The translations under genes were made by a program, and so were the position numbers. DNA of 64,000 bases, from contig NZ_CP048289.1 in NCBI RefSeq assembly GCF_014084105.1, positions 4,225,922 through 4,289,921 on the forward strand. Direction: 5' to 3'. Shown here one piece after another: positions 42,840 to 51,246 of the stretch. The stretch's first letter is position 1. Each line of letters starts with the position of its first letter. Source of the DNA: Streptacidiphilus sp. P02-A3a (lineage in GTDB: Bacteria > Actinomycetota > Actinomycetes > Streptomycetales > Streptomycetaceae). The notes under the pieces are model-generated. The model had not been told where the DNA came from and did not search any database. It saw only the letters and a program-made list of their open reading frames with translations.

Positions 42840-43586
42840 TCAGCGGGCGGAGCCGACGACGCCGGGCTCGGCCCGGGATACCGCACCGTGGTCGGCCGGG
42901 GGCGGGGTCGGGTGGCCGAACAGCAGCGTGAGCAGGGCCAGTCCCAGTGCCAGGCCGACCAGTTGGGCGCCGACGAACCCGGGTACGGAGACCGGGGCGA
43001 TCCCGGCGAAGGTGTCGGTGAACGCGCGGCCGATGGTGACCGCCGGGTTGGCGAAGCTGGTGGAGGAGGTGAACCAGTACGCCGCGCCGATGTAGCAGGC
43101 GACCGCGACCGGGGCCAGCCGCTCGCGTCCGGTGCGGGCGAGGCCGAAGACCAGCAGGACCAGTCCGGCGGTGGCGACCACCTCGCCCAGCAGCAGCTGC
43201 GGGGCCGAGCGGTGGTGGGTGGACAGGTGCGCCAGCGGCTCGGCGAACATCGCGTCCGCCAGGGCCGCCCCGCCGATGGCCCCGGCGATCTGGGCGGGGA
43301 GGTACGCGGCCAGCTCCCGCAGCGCGGGCCCGTCGTCGCCCCGGCGGCCGGTCCACCAGGCGGCCAGGGTGACCACCGGGTTGAAGTGCGCGCCGGAGAC
43401 CGGGCCGAGCAGGGCGATCAGCACGCCCAGGCCGAGGACCGTGGCCAGCGAGTTCGCCAGCAGCCGCAGGCCGACATCGGAGGTGAGCGCGGTGGCCTGG
43501 ATGCCGGAGCCGACCACCACCGTGACCAGCGCGGCCGTGCCGACGAGCTCCGCCCCGGCCCGGCGGGCCAGCGGTATCGCGGTCAT
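42840..43586 (-). CDS. MIP/aquaglyceroporin-family channel of the arsenic operon
   Basis: 248-residue channel with the two half-helix motifs of the family: GAHFNPVVTLA and SFANPAVTIGRAF. About six hydrophobic helices and the position between arsR and arsC match AqpS-type arsenite channels, as in the Sinorhizobium ars operon, where the channel replaces an ArsB/Acr3 pump and lets arsenite leave down its gradient. The start ATG overlaps the arsR stop (ATGA), indicating coupled translation. Confidence 0.88.
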   Translation of the reverse strand: MTAIPLARRAGAELVGTAALVTVVVGSGIQATALTSDVGLRLLANSLATVLGLGVLIALLGPVSGAHFNPVVTLAAWWTGRRGDDGPALRELAAYLPAQIAGAIGGAALADAMFAEPLAHLSTHHRSAPQLLLGEVVATAGLVLLVFGLARTGRERLAPVAVACYIGAAYWFTSSTSFANPAVTIGRAFTDTFAGIAPVSVPGFVGAQLVGLALGLALLTLLFGHPTPPPADHGAVSRAEPGVVGSAR

Positions 43587-44035
43587 CCCGCGGCTCGCGC
43601 GGCGCCTTCGCCGTCGGGGGTGCCGTCGCTGTCCGGTGCGCCGTCGCTGTCGGGTGCGCCTTCGCCGTCCGGTGCCTGGAGCAGGGCGGCGAGCTGGGCC
43701 AGGGCAGTGGGAAGCACCCAGTAGTACACCCAGGTGCCGCGCCGTTCGGATCCGACCAGACCGGCTTCCCGCAGCACCTTCAGGTGGTGCGAGATGGTCG
43801 GCTGGGACACGTCGAACGGGCCGGTCAGGTCGCACACGCAGGCCTCGCCGCCCTCGTGCGAGGCGATCAGCGACAGCAGCCGCAGCCGCACCGGGTCCGC
43901 CAGCGCCTTGAAGACCCGCGCCAGCTTGACCGCGTCCGCCTCGCCCAAGGGCTCGCGGGCCATCGGCGAGCAGCAACCGACGGCACGCTGCCCCCGCGCG
44001 TCAGGCCCCAGCACGGGCAGCTCAAGATTAGACAT
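43583..44035 (-). CDS. arsR: ArsR-family arsenic-responsive repressor
   Basis: 150 residues with a winged helix: VFKALADPVRLRLLSLIASH, PFDVSQPTISHHLKVLREAG and the wing SERRGTWVYYWVLP. Candidate metalloid thiols are the Cys pair in VGCCSPMA near the N-terminus and CVCDL in helix 3. It represses the operon until arsenite binds. The C-terminal 25 residues are a (A/T)PD(S/G)(D/E)G repeat of no structural role. No Shine-Dalgarno precedes the ATG, and an inverted repeat spans the start, so the message is probably leaderless or nearly so. Confidence 0.9.
   Translation of the reverse strand: MSNLELPVLGPDARGQRAVGCCSPMAREPLGEADAVKLARVFKALADPVRLRLLSLIASHEGGEACVCDLTGPFDVSQPTISHHLKVLREAGLVGSERRGTWVYYWVLPTALAQLAALLQAPDGEGAPDSDGAPDSDGTPDGEGAARAAG
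43604..43675. repeat. 18-bp tandem repeat, four copies, in the 3' end of arsR
   Basis: Units start at 43604, 43622, 43640 and 43658 and differ at a few positions. They encode the APDSDG-like hexapeptide tail of ArsR on the minus strand. The repeat probably grew by slippage and copy number may vary between strains. Confidence 0.8.
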
Positions 44036-44061
44036 GTATCTATGTTGACAGTCATCTAATC
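44026..44061. promoter_or_regulatory. candidate ArsR operator
   Basis: GATTAGA (44026-44032) and TCTAATC (44055-44061) are perfect 7-bp arms flanking AT-rich sequence that includes the arsR start codon. On the minus strand TTAGAT is a possible -10. Binding would cover promoter and start, typical of ArsR autorepression. Confidence 0.6.
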
Positions 44062-44258
44062 GAGAGGCAAGCCCCACTGTACCGACAGCCGTCGAAACAG
44101 AAACGGATCAAGGGGACTGCCCTGGCCACTCGCCCCGCCCGGGGCCGCCGTCGGCCGTGGCGCGCCCGACGGCGCCTAGGGTGGAAAACGGCGAACTGGA
44201 CCGGGCGCTGAGGCGTCCTCAGTTGCTGAAGACGGTTGTCGAACACGAGGAGGAAGCG

Positions 44259-45188
44259 ATGGTGGAGACCTTCGGAGAGCGTCCGAGCCGCCGCGCGGTA
44301 CTGGCCCTGGGGGCGGGGACGGCGCTGGCCGCCGCCGTGTCCACGGGCGGCACCGCCTACGCGGCGGGAGGTACGGCAGTGGGTGGGGACCCGGTCGTCC
44401 AGGCACTGGCGGAACTCGAACGGCAGCACGGCGCTCGGCTGGGGGTGTTCGCGCGGAACCTGGTGACCGGTCGGAGCGTGGCCTACCGCGCCGACGAGCT
44501 CTTCCCGATCTGTTCGGTGCACAAGACGATCACCGCCGCGGCCGTGCTGCGGGACCTCGACCGGGACGGCCGCTTCCTCGCCAAGCGCGTCCGGTACACC
44601 GAGCAGGACGTCACCACCGCGGGCTACGCCCCGATCACGGGCACCCCCGAGCACCTGGCGAACGGCATGACCGTCGCCGAGTTGTGCGCCGCCGCCATCG
44701 ACTACAGCGACAACGCCGCCGCCAACCTGCTGCTCCGTGAGCTCGGCGGCCCCACGGCGGTCACCCGCTTCTGCCGGTCCATCGGCGACGAGGTGACCCG
44801 ACTCGACCGGTGGGAGCCCGAGTTGAACTCCGCCGAACCGTGGCGGGTGACGGACACCACCAGCCCGGCCGCGATCGGTTGGACCAACGTCAAGCTGGTC
44901 CTCGGGGACGCGCTCGCGCCGCGCGACCGGCGGCAGTTGACCGAGTGGCTGCTGGCCGACACCACCAGCGGCGCCCGCTTCCGGGCCGGACTCCCCAAGG
45001 GCTGGACCCTCGCGGACAAGACCGGCACCGGCGACTACGGCACCACCAACGATGTCGGCATCGCCTGGACCCCGGACCGCACACCGCTGGTGCTGGCCGT
45101 CCTGTCCACCAAGCCGGACGCCACCGCTCCGGCGGACGAGCCACTGGTCGCCCGGAGTGCCGCCCTGCTGGCGGCGGCGCTCGGCTGA
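44259..45188 (+). CDS. class A beta-lactamase
   Basis: 309 residues with all class A motifs: Ser86-x-x-Lys89 (CSVHKT), Ser150-Asp-Asn (YSDNAA), Glu186-x-x-Leu-Asn (WEPELN) and Lys254-Thr-Gly (DKTGTG). The N-terminus has a Tat-like signal (PSRRAVLALGAGTALAAAVS), so export in folded form is likely. GAGGAGGAAG precedes the ATG. It hydrolyses beta-lactams outside the cell. No BlaI/BlaR or AmpR-type regulator is adjacent, so it may be constitutive. Confidence 0.93.
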   Translation: MVETFGERPSRRAVLALGAGTALAAAVSTGGTAYAAGGTAVGGDPVVQALAELERQHGARLGVFARNLVTGRSVAYRADELFPICSVHKTITAAAVLRDLDRDGRFLAKRVRYTEQDVTTAGYAPITGTPEHLANGMTVAELCAAAIDYSDNAAANLLLRELGGPTAVTRFCRSIGDEVTRLDRWEPELNSAEPWRVTDTTSPAAIGWTNVKLVLGDALAPRDRRQLTEWLLADTTSGARFRAGLPKGWTLADKTGTGDYGTTNDVGIAWTPDRTPLVLAVLSTKPDATAPADEPLVARSAALLAAALG

Positions 45189-45343
45189 CACCTGCCGGGG
45201 CCGCGTCGGGCCGCCCCGCCACCGGCGGCGAATGCTTCCAGGAGTGAAGGCAAGCCGTCGGTGTGCGGCCGCGGGTGTGGATATCCTGGATGTTTTTCGT
45301 CATCAAGTCGTGCAGATCGTCCACCTCTTGGTGACTTCTCTTG

Positions 45344-45359
45344 ACTGGTCTGGACCAAT
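45344..45359. promoter_or_regulatory. DasR-responsive element (dre) before chitinase gene
   Basis: ACTGGTCTGGACCAAT closely matches the DasR operator consensus ACTGGTCTAGACCACT, including the central inverted repeat. It overlaps a TTGACT hexamer (45341-45346) that could be the -35. Placement before a secreted GH19 chitinase is the classic DasR setting, with derepression by glucosamine-6-phosphate. Confidence 0.8.
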
Positions 45360-45435
45360 CCGGTTACGTGCAGCCATCACCGCTCACGCCGCACCTGGAT
45401 GAGCGGCACCACTCACCCCCACACAGGAGTGGCAC

Positions 45436-46551
45436 ATGACCCATGCGCACGCGCCCGGACGCGTCCGGCTGCTGGTGCTGATGGCCCTGCTGGTCAGCAT
45501 GATCGGCCTGATGACGCTCACCCTCGCGACCCCGCCCGCCAACGCCGCGGTCACCCCCGCCGCGACCAGTTGCAGCAGCTATCCGACGTGGGTGGCGGGC
45601 CAGTCCTACGCGGTCGGTGCGATCGTGGAGTACCCGGCCAACGGCCAGTACTACATCGCCACCAACGCCAACCCGGGGTACGACCCGACGATCAGCACCT
45701 GGTACTGGTCCCCCTACACCTGTACCGGTTCCGGTGGCGGCAGCACCAGTTGCAGCGGCTACCCGACGTGGGTGGCGGGCCAGTCCTACGCGGTCGGTGC
45801 GATCGTGGAGTACCCGGCCAACGGCCAGTACTACATCGCCACCAACGCCAACCCGGGCTATGACCCGACGATCAGCACCTGGTACTGGTCCCCCTACAGC
45901 TGCACCGGTTCCGGTGGCGGTACGGGAGGCGGCGGCTCCAGCGGCTTCGTCGTCAGCGAGGCGCAGTTCGACCAGATGTTCCCGAACCGGAACTCGTTCT
46001 ACACCTACAGCGGGCTGGTGGCCGCGCTCAGCTCCTACCCGGGCTTCGCCACCACCGGCAGTGCCACCGTGCAGAAGCAGGAGGCCGCCGCCTTCCTGGC
46101 CAACGTGGACCACGAGACCGGCGGGCTGGTCTACGTCACCGAGATCGACCAGTCGGGCGACTACTGCGCGAGTGAGTCGTACGGCTGCCCGGCCGGGACG
46201 TACGCCTACTACGGGCGCGGCCCGCTCCAGATCAGCTGGAACTTCAACTACGAGGCGGCCGGCAACGCGCTCGGGGTCGACCTGCTCGACAACCCCGGCC
46301 TGGTCGCCACCAACGCGTCCGTCTCCTGGGAGACCGCGCTGTGGTACTGGGACACCCAGACCGGCCCCGGCAGCATGACCGCGCACAACGCGATCGTCAA
46401 CGGCGCCGGCTTCGGCCAGACCATCGAGGCCATCAACGGCAGCGTTGAGTGCAACGGCGGCAACACCGCCGAGATGCAGGACCGGGTCAACGACTACGAG
46501 TCCTTCACGTCGATCCTCGGTGTCTCCCCGGGCAGCAACCTCACCTGCTGA
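45436..46551 (+). CDS. secreted GH19 chitinase with two CBM5/12 chitin-binding modules
   Basis: 371 residues: a signal peptide (LLVLMALLVSMIGLMTLTLA), two nearly identical 60-residue CBM5/12 modules (each SYPTWVAGQSYAVGAIVEYP or a close variant, through STWYWSPY), a Gly/Ser linker and the GH19 domain from about residue 170. Catalytic Glu227 (VDHETGG) and Glu236 (VTEIDQ) have the family's nine-residue spacing, and YYGRGPLQISWNFNY forms the cleft. It cuts chitin with inversion. AGGAG precedes the ATG and a DasR element lies upstream. The catalytic domain is closely related to the second GH19 gene in this window. Confidence 0.93.
   Translation: MTHAHAPGRVRLLVLMALLVSMIGLMTLTLATPPANAAVTPAATSCSSYPTWVAGQSYAVGAIVEYPANGQYYIATNANPGYDPTISTWYWSPYTCTGSGGGSTSCSGYPTWVAGQSYAVGAIVEYPANGQYYIATNANPGYDPTISTWYWSPYSCTGSGGGTGGGGSSGFVVSEAQFDQMFPNRNSFYTYSGLVAALSSYPGFATTGSATVQKQEAAAFLANVDHETGGLVYVTEIDQSGDYCASESYGCPAGTYAYYGRGPLQISWNFNYEAAGNALGVDLLDNPGLVATNASVSWETALWYWDTQTGPGSMTAHNAIVNGAGFGQTIEAINGSVECNGGNTAEMQDRVNDYESFTSILGVSPGSNLTC
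45565..45924 (+). repeat. 180-bp tandem duplication of the chitin-binding module
   Basis: Copies start at 45565 and 45745 and match at all but a handful of positions over 180 bp, including silent sites. The near-identity of synonymous positions points to a recent duplication or ongoing gene conversion. Confidence 0.9.
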
Positions 46552-46560
46552 GGCGGCCCG

Positions 46561-46604
46561 ACGAGGGTTCCCCGGCAGCGCACCCGCTGCCGGGGAACCC
46601 TCGT
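46561..46604. terminator. bidirectional terminator
   Basis: Perfect 20-bp arms (46561-46580 and 46585-46604) with a 4-base loop lie between the chitinase and the convergent SDR gene. Confidence 0.92.
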
Positions 46605-46619
46605 GAGGAAGCAGCCCGG

Positions 46620-47399
46620 TCAGTTCGCCCGGTAGCGGCCGGCGAGTTCGGGGCTCTGGCCGGAGAAGGCGGCGAGATCGGCCCGGAAGACGCTGTCGAG
46701 GAGCCGGTAGTCCTCGACACCGGGGGCGCTGACGACCTCGCCGAGTTCCAGGCCGCGCAACGCGCCGGTGACCACGTCCTCGGCGCTCATCCGGGGCACG
46801 GCGCTCAGGTCCAGGCCCTGGGACGAGTGGAACTCGGTGGCCACAACCCCGGGGCAGACCACCTGGACCCGTACGCCGGTGCCCTCCAGTTCGGCGCTGA
46901 GGGTCTGGGACATGGCCACGAGGTGGGCGAGGGTGCCCGTGTAGACGGCGCGGCGCGGCATCACGGACGCGTCCGCGGGCCCGCTGAAGGCGATCATGCC
47001 GGCCACATTGATGATCGAACCCCGGCCGCGCTGCCGCATGCCGCCGACAGCGGCCCGCATCAGCAGGGTCGGGGCGAGGACCTTGACGTTGACCAGCTCC
47101 CGGGCCTTGGCGGCGGGCAGGTCGGCCAACGGCATGTAGTGGGCGACACCGGCGTTGTTGACCAGCACGTCCAGGGGTTCGTCGGCGCAGTACCCGGCGA
47201 CGGTGTCGATACCTTCCTCCGTCGAGAGGTCCGCGGTGACCGGGCGGACCTTGACCTGGGAGTACTCGGAGGCGAACTCCAGGAGCCGGTCCTCGCGGCG
47301 GCCGACGATGACCAGGTCGTAGCCGTCGGCGGCGAAGCGCTCGGCGAATGCCCTGCCGATGCCGGAGGTCGCGCCGGTGACGAGAGCGAGCTTGCTCAT
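46620..47399 (-). CDS. short-chain dehydrogenase/reductase with atypical active site
   Basis: 259 residues with a clear Rossmann fold: LALVTGATSGIGRAFAERFA and VLVNNAGVAHYMPL. The catalytic YxxxK region reads VYTGTLAHLVAMS: Tyr is present but Leu stands where Lys is expected, and the Ser position reads INVAGMIAFSG with Ala. The fold and cofactor site look intact, so it may use a different catalytic base or not be a classical oxidoreductase. ATG at 47399 has AAAGGA upstream. It is convergent with the chitinase gene through a terminator. Confidence 0.85.
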   Translation of the reverse strand: MSKLALVTGATSGIGRAFAERFAADGYDLVIVGRREDRLLEFASEYSQVKVRPVTADLSTEEGIDTVAGYCADEPLDVLVNNAGVAHYMPLADLPAAKARELVNVKVLAPTLLMRAAVGGMRQRGRGSIINVAGMIAFSGPADASVMPRRAVYTGTLAHLVAMSQTLSAELEGTGVRVQVVCPGVVATEFHSSQGLDLSAVPRMSAEDVVTGALRGLELGEVVSAPGVEDYRLLDSVFRADLAAFSGQSPELAGRYRAN

Positions 47400-47571
47400 G
47401 AGGGGATGTCCTTTCGTGACACTGGGCCCGGACGGCGTCGGCAAGGGCGGTTGCCCGGCGCCGTCCTGTCCCCACCATGCGACCAGAACCCCCCGGGAGG
47501 CAGTCGACCCGCTTTCATAGGACTGTCAGTACCAGGCAAGCCGCCCACCTGGCCGACCCAACCGACGTCGG

Positions 47572-49542
47572 TCAGTGGCCGCGGCGCAGGGCGGCGACGA
47601 AGGCGGCACCGTTCGGAGTGCCGATGCCGGTCATGGTGTCGTAGCCCTTGGCGGTCACCTGCTGGGTGTCGGGGCGGTTCTGGGAGTCGAAGACGTCGAC
47701 GTTCGCGGTGCTGAAGGAGTCGTCGGGCGCGATGTACGCGGCCCGGTCCTGCTGCGGCGCGGTCGCGCCGATCGGCAGGGCGTCGTGGAACGCCTGGGTG
47801 GCGGCCAGGCGGTAGAGCAGCGGGTTGATGAAGCCGTAGGGCGACTTCTGGCCCTGCTGGGCGTCCGCCACCAGGCCCGCGACCAGTGGGGTGGCCAGAC
47901 TGGTGCCGCCGTTCGTCACGGTGAGGTAGCGGCCCGGCTTCCCACTGCTGTCCGTTTCGGTGTAGCCGATCAGCATGCCGGTGTCCGGGTCGGCGTCGGC
48001 GGCGATGTCGGGCACCGTCCGGCCGAGCACCGTCTTGCCGGCCACCTTGACCTGGGCCATCGACGCCGGAACGACGCCCTTCTGGTACGCGGGCTGCTGG
48101 TAGACCTCGCTGACGCCCCCGCCGCCCCCGCTGACGCCCAGGTCGGTCCACGTGCCGCCGCTCAGCGAACCGAAGTCGTCGGACCAGCCGGTCTCGAACA
48201 CCCGGTTCCCGGTGGCCCCGATGCCCAGGGTGGTGCCGCCCACCGCCACCGCGTACGGGTCGGAGTCGGTGACCGTCAGGCCCGGGGTGTCGCCGGAGGC
48301 GACGTACATGCCGACCCCCTCGGCCGCGGCCCGCACATCGATGGCGTGCACGACCTGCGGCGCCACCTCACCCAGCGGGATCTGCCACGAGTTCGACGCG
48401 ATGGAGGCCAGGGGGTGGTGCCCGTCGCCGGTCAGCACGGCCGAGGCCGCGTCCAGCAGCGCCTGGTCCTCGTCGCAGCCGCCGCCCACCACCATCACCT
48501 GGTCCGCGCCCGGAGCCATGGCGTAGACAGCCTCGGAGTCCATCTCCGCCTCGACGTCGACGGCGGGCGACTGCGCCGCCGAGTCCGCCGTCCGGTCCGC
48601 TGTCGCCGAGGCCGCCTTGCACGCGCCCCCGGCCTGGACCTGGCGGAACTGGGCTGGCTTCGGCAGCGGCAGGCCGTTGGCGCGGGCGTACGCCGTCAGC
48701 GTCCGGAACATCGCGGTCGGCGGCTCGTCCTCGGTCAGCGCCACGGTCTGGCCACTGCCGTCCGCCTGCGGCGTCGCCCCGTAGGCGGCGCGCAGCTGCG
48801 CGGCGGAGTACCCGCACACCGGCAGCGAGACCGTGGTCAGCCGCTGGTACGCGGGGCTGAGCGGGTGGGTGTGCTGCGCCCAGTACTGGGAGCAGGTGGC
48901 CGCCCCGGCCGCCGGGCGGATCGGCGGAGCCGACACCGCCGTGCCCGGGGACGCGGCGGACGCGCTGCTCAACCCGGTCACCGCCAGCACGTCGGCGGCC
49001 AGCGCGGCGGGCACCGACACCTCGCGGTCGTTGGCGGTGAACACGGACGACCGGCCCGCCTGCCCGGCTGCGGCGCCCTTGGCCCGGTACCTGCCGATGC
49101 CCACCCGGAAGGCCGACTCGACCGCCGAGACCGGCCCGGTCGCCGAGACGTAGTCACGGCCGCTGTCGACCCGGACCCCGGTCAGCCCCTTGCCGGTGAG
49201 CCAGGACGCCACCGCCCCGGCCCGCGCCGCCGAGGCGCCGAAGTCGGCGGTGTAGGCATCGGGGCTCAGGTAGTGGTGGTACTCCGGGCTGCCCGGCGTG
49301 GCGATGGCGTCCGCGGCGGCGGCGGCGCGCGTCGCGTCCGGGTTGAGCCACACCTGGACCGTCAGCGGCTGGGACGCGGGCGCCGCCCCCACCCGCGCGG
49401 CGCTGCCCACCGCGGCGGGGACCGACCCGGGTACCGCGACGGTCGACGCCACCGGGGCGGAACCCGCCACCCCGGTCACCCCGCCGGCGGCCAGCACCAC
49501 CCCGGCCGCCATCGCGGCCCCCGTGTGAAAAAGCCCGGTCAT
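47572..49542 (-). CDS. secreted sedolisin-type serine-carboxyl peptidase (S53)
   Basis: 656 residues: a signal peptide (GAAMAAGVVLAAGGVTGVAG), a pro-kumamolisin propeptide (SPEYHHYLSPDAYTADFGAS onward) and an S53 catalytic domain. The catalytic residues are visible: Glu331 and Asp335 (DVEAEMDSEAVYA), Asp418 (ASGDTPG) and Ser548 (NGGTSLATP). A C-terminal Asp-rich segment (GYDTMTGIGTPNG) would bind calcium. Such enzymes are self-activating, acid-acting extracellular proteases. They can also cleave collagen-like substrates in some bacteria, which may link it to the nearby hydroxyproline genes, but this is speculative. Confidence 0.92.
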   Translation of the reverse strand: MTGLFHTGAAMAAGVVLAAGGVTGVAGSAPVASTVAVPGSVPAAVGSAARVGAAPASQPLTVQVWLNPDATRAAAAADAIATPGSPEYHHYLSPDAYTADFGASAARAGAVASWLTGKGLTGVRVDSGRDYVSATGPVSAVESAFRVGIGRYRAKGAAAGQAGRSSVFTANDREVSVPAALAADVLAVTGLSSASAASPGTAVSAPPIRPAAGAATCSQYWAQHTHPLSPAYQRLTTVSLPVCGYSAAQLRAAYGATPQADGSGQTVALTEDEPPTAMFRTLTAYARANGLPLPKPAQFRQVQAGGACKAASATADRTADSAAQSPAVDVEAEMDSEAVYAMAPGADQVMVVGGGCDEDQALLDAASAVLTGDGHHPLASIASNSWQIPLGEVAPQVVHAIDVRAAAEGVGMYVASGDTPGLTVTDSDPYAVAVGGTTLGIGATGNRVFETGWSDDFGSLSGGTWTDLGVSGGGGGVSEVYQQPAYQKGVVPASMAQVKVAGKTVLGRTVPDIAADADPDTGMLIGYTETDSSGKPGRYLTVTNGGTSLATPLVAGLVADAQQGQKSPYGFINPLLYRLAATQAFHDALPIGATAPQQDRAAYIAPDDSFSTANVDVFDSQNRPDTQQVTAKGYDTMTGIGTPNGAAFVAALRRGH

Positions 49543-49833
49543 ACGCTTTCACCCTCCTGCCAACACAGCGCCCCCACAGCCGCCGCTCTCATGCGCGTAC
49601 GACGCGGTCCGCACAATCCCCGGTTGCGGTCGAACACAAACCTTGTCCATTTGGCGGAGTGAGGGGATGAATCGGACACGCCGGGGAACGACTCACCGGA
49701 GCGGGAATGAATCCGCGCGGGTAAAAGGTTGGTATTTACACCGAGTAAGTTGCTCGGTGGAGAACAGCACGCGCGGGCCGGGTGGCCCGCCACACCTGAG
49801 CGGGGATCCCCCCGCTCCGACGATCGAGGCCCC

Positions 49834-51159
49834 GTGAACCAGTCCACCTCCGAACAGCCCGCCGACATCGTGGCCCGGCTGCGCGCCACCTTCGACACCG
49901 GCCGCACCAAGCCCGTCGAGTGGCGTACCGGCCAGCTGCGCCGCCTGCGCGAGTTGCTCACCGAGCACGGCGCCGACGTGGCCGCCGCGCTCCATGCCGA
50001 CCTCGGCAAGAGCTCCACCGAGGCACACCGCACGGAGATCGACTTCACGGTGCGGGAGATCGACCACACGCTGGAACACCTGGAGGCCTGGCTGCGCCCG
50101 GAGCCCGCCCCGGTCCCGGCCCGGCTCGGGGACGACGCGAGGGCCTGGACGCAGTACGACCCGCTGGGCGTGGTGCTGGTGATCGCGCCCTGGAACTACC
50201 CGGTGCAACTGCTGCTGACGCCCCTGCTCGGGGCGCTGGCCGCGGGCAACGCGGTGGTCGCCAAGCCGAGCGAACTGGCCCCGGCCACCTCCGCCGTGCT
50301 CGCCCGGCTGCTGCCGCAGTACCTGGACACCCAGGCGGTGGCCGTGGTCGAGGGCGGCATCCCGGAGACCACGGCGCTGCTCGCGGAGCGGTTCGACCAC
50401 ATCTTCTACACCGGCAACGGCACGGTCGGCCGGGTCGTGCTCCGGGCCGCCGCCGAGCACCTCACCCCGGTCACCCTCGAACTCGGCGGCAAGTCACCGG
50501 CGTTCGTGGATCGCGACACCGACCTGGCGGTCGTGGCCGGGCGCCTCGCGGCCGGCAAGTTCCTCAACGCGGGACAGACCTGCGTCGCTCCCGACTACGT
50601 GCTGACCGACCCGGAGACCGCCCGCGCGCTGGAGCCCGCCCTGGCCCGCGCGGTGGAATCCCTCTTCGGCTCCGACCCGGCGGCCTCCGGCGAGTACGGG
50701 CGGATCGTCAACGAGCGCCACTTCGACCGGTTGCAGGGCCTGCTCGGCTCCGGCCGGGTGGTCACCGGCGGCGACAGCGACCGGGCGACCAAGTACATCG
50801 CGCCGACCGTCCTGGGCGACGTCGCTCCCGAGTCGCCGGTGATGCAGGAGGAGATCTTCGGTCCGATCCTGCCGATCGTCACCGTCCCCGGCCTGGACGA
50901 GGCGATCGACTACGTCAACCAGCGGGACAAGCCGCTCGCCCTGTACGTCTTCACCGACGCCGACGCCACCCGGGAGCGGTTCGCCGCCGAGACCTCCTCC
51001 GGCGGCCTGGGCTACGGCCTGCCGCTCGCCCATCTCACCGTCTCCGACCTGCCGTTTGGCGGCGTGGGGGAGAGCGGCATGGGCAACTACCACGGGCGCT
51101 ACTCGATCGAGACCTTCAGCCACCGCAAGGCGGTGCTGGAGAAGCCGCTCAGCGCCTGA
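49834..51159 (+). CDS. aldehyde dehydrogenase (class 3-like)
   Basis: 441 residues, lacking the N-terminal extension of class 1/2 enzymes. The catalytic Cys lies in NAGQTCVAPDYVL and the general-base Glu in TLELGGKSPAFVD; APWNYPVQLLLTPL and FYTGNGTVGRVVL bind NAD(P). The C-terminal LPFGGVGESGMGNYHGRYS is typical of ALDH3-type enzymes acting on medium/long-chain or aromatic aldehydes. It does not look like 2-oxoglutarate semialdehyde dehydrogenase, so it is unlikely to be the missing last step of hydroxyproline breakdown. GTG start with GAGG upstream. Confidence 0.9.
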   Translation: MNQSTSEQPADIVARLRATFDTGRTKPVEWRTGQLRRLRELLTEHGADVAAALHADLGKSSTEAHRTEIDFTVREIDHTLEHLEAWLRPEPAPVPARLGDDARAWTQYDPLGVVLVIAPWNYPVQLLLTPLLGALAAGNAVVAKPSELAPATSAVLARLLPQYLDTQAVAVVEGGIPETTALLAERFDHIFYTGNGTVGRVVLRAAAEHLTPVTLELGGKSPAFVDRDTDLAVVAGRLAAGKFLNAGQTCVAPDYVLTDPETARALEPALARAVESLFGSDPAASGEYGRIVNERHFDRLQGLLGSGRVVTGGDSDRATKYIAPTVLGDVAPESPVMQEEIFGPILPIVTVPGLDEAIDYVNQRDKPLALYVFTDADATRERFAAETSSGGLGYGLPLAHLTVSDLPFGGVGESGMGNYHGRYSIETFSHRKAVLEKPLSA

Positions 51160-51177
51160 GCGAAGCCGCCGGAGCGC

Positions 51178-51229
51178 GCGGTGGGGCCCGGTGGGACCCG
51201 GTGACCGTACGGCCACCGGGCCCCACCGC
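51178..51229. terminator. terminator between convergent genes
   Basis: Perfect 17-bp arms (51178-51194 and 51213-51229) with an 18-base loop lie between the aldehyde dehydrogenase and the convergent chitinase. Confidence 0.8.
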
Positions 51230-51246
51230 TGGGTTAGCAGGACGGG

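Noticed and set aside
49834..51159. Aldehyde dehydrogenase as the missing 2-oxoglutarate semialdehyde dehydrogenase of Hyp breakdown
   Set aside because: Length and C-terminal motifs are those of ALDH3-type enzymes, it is 20 kb from the Hyp operon and lacks the shared promoter element.
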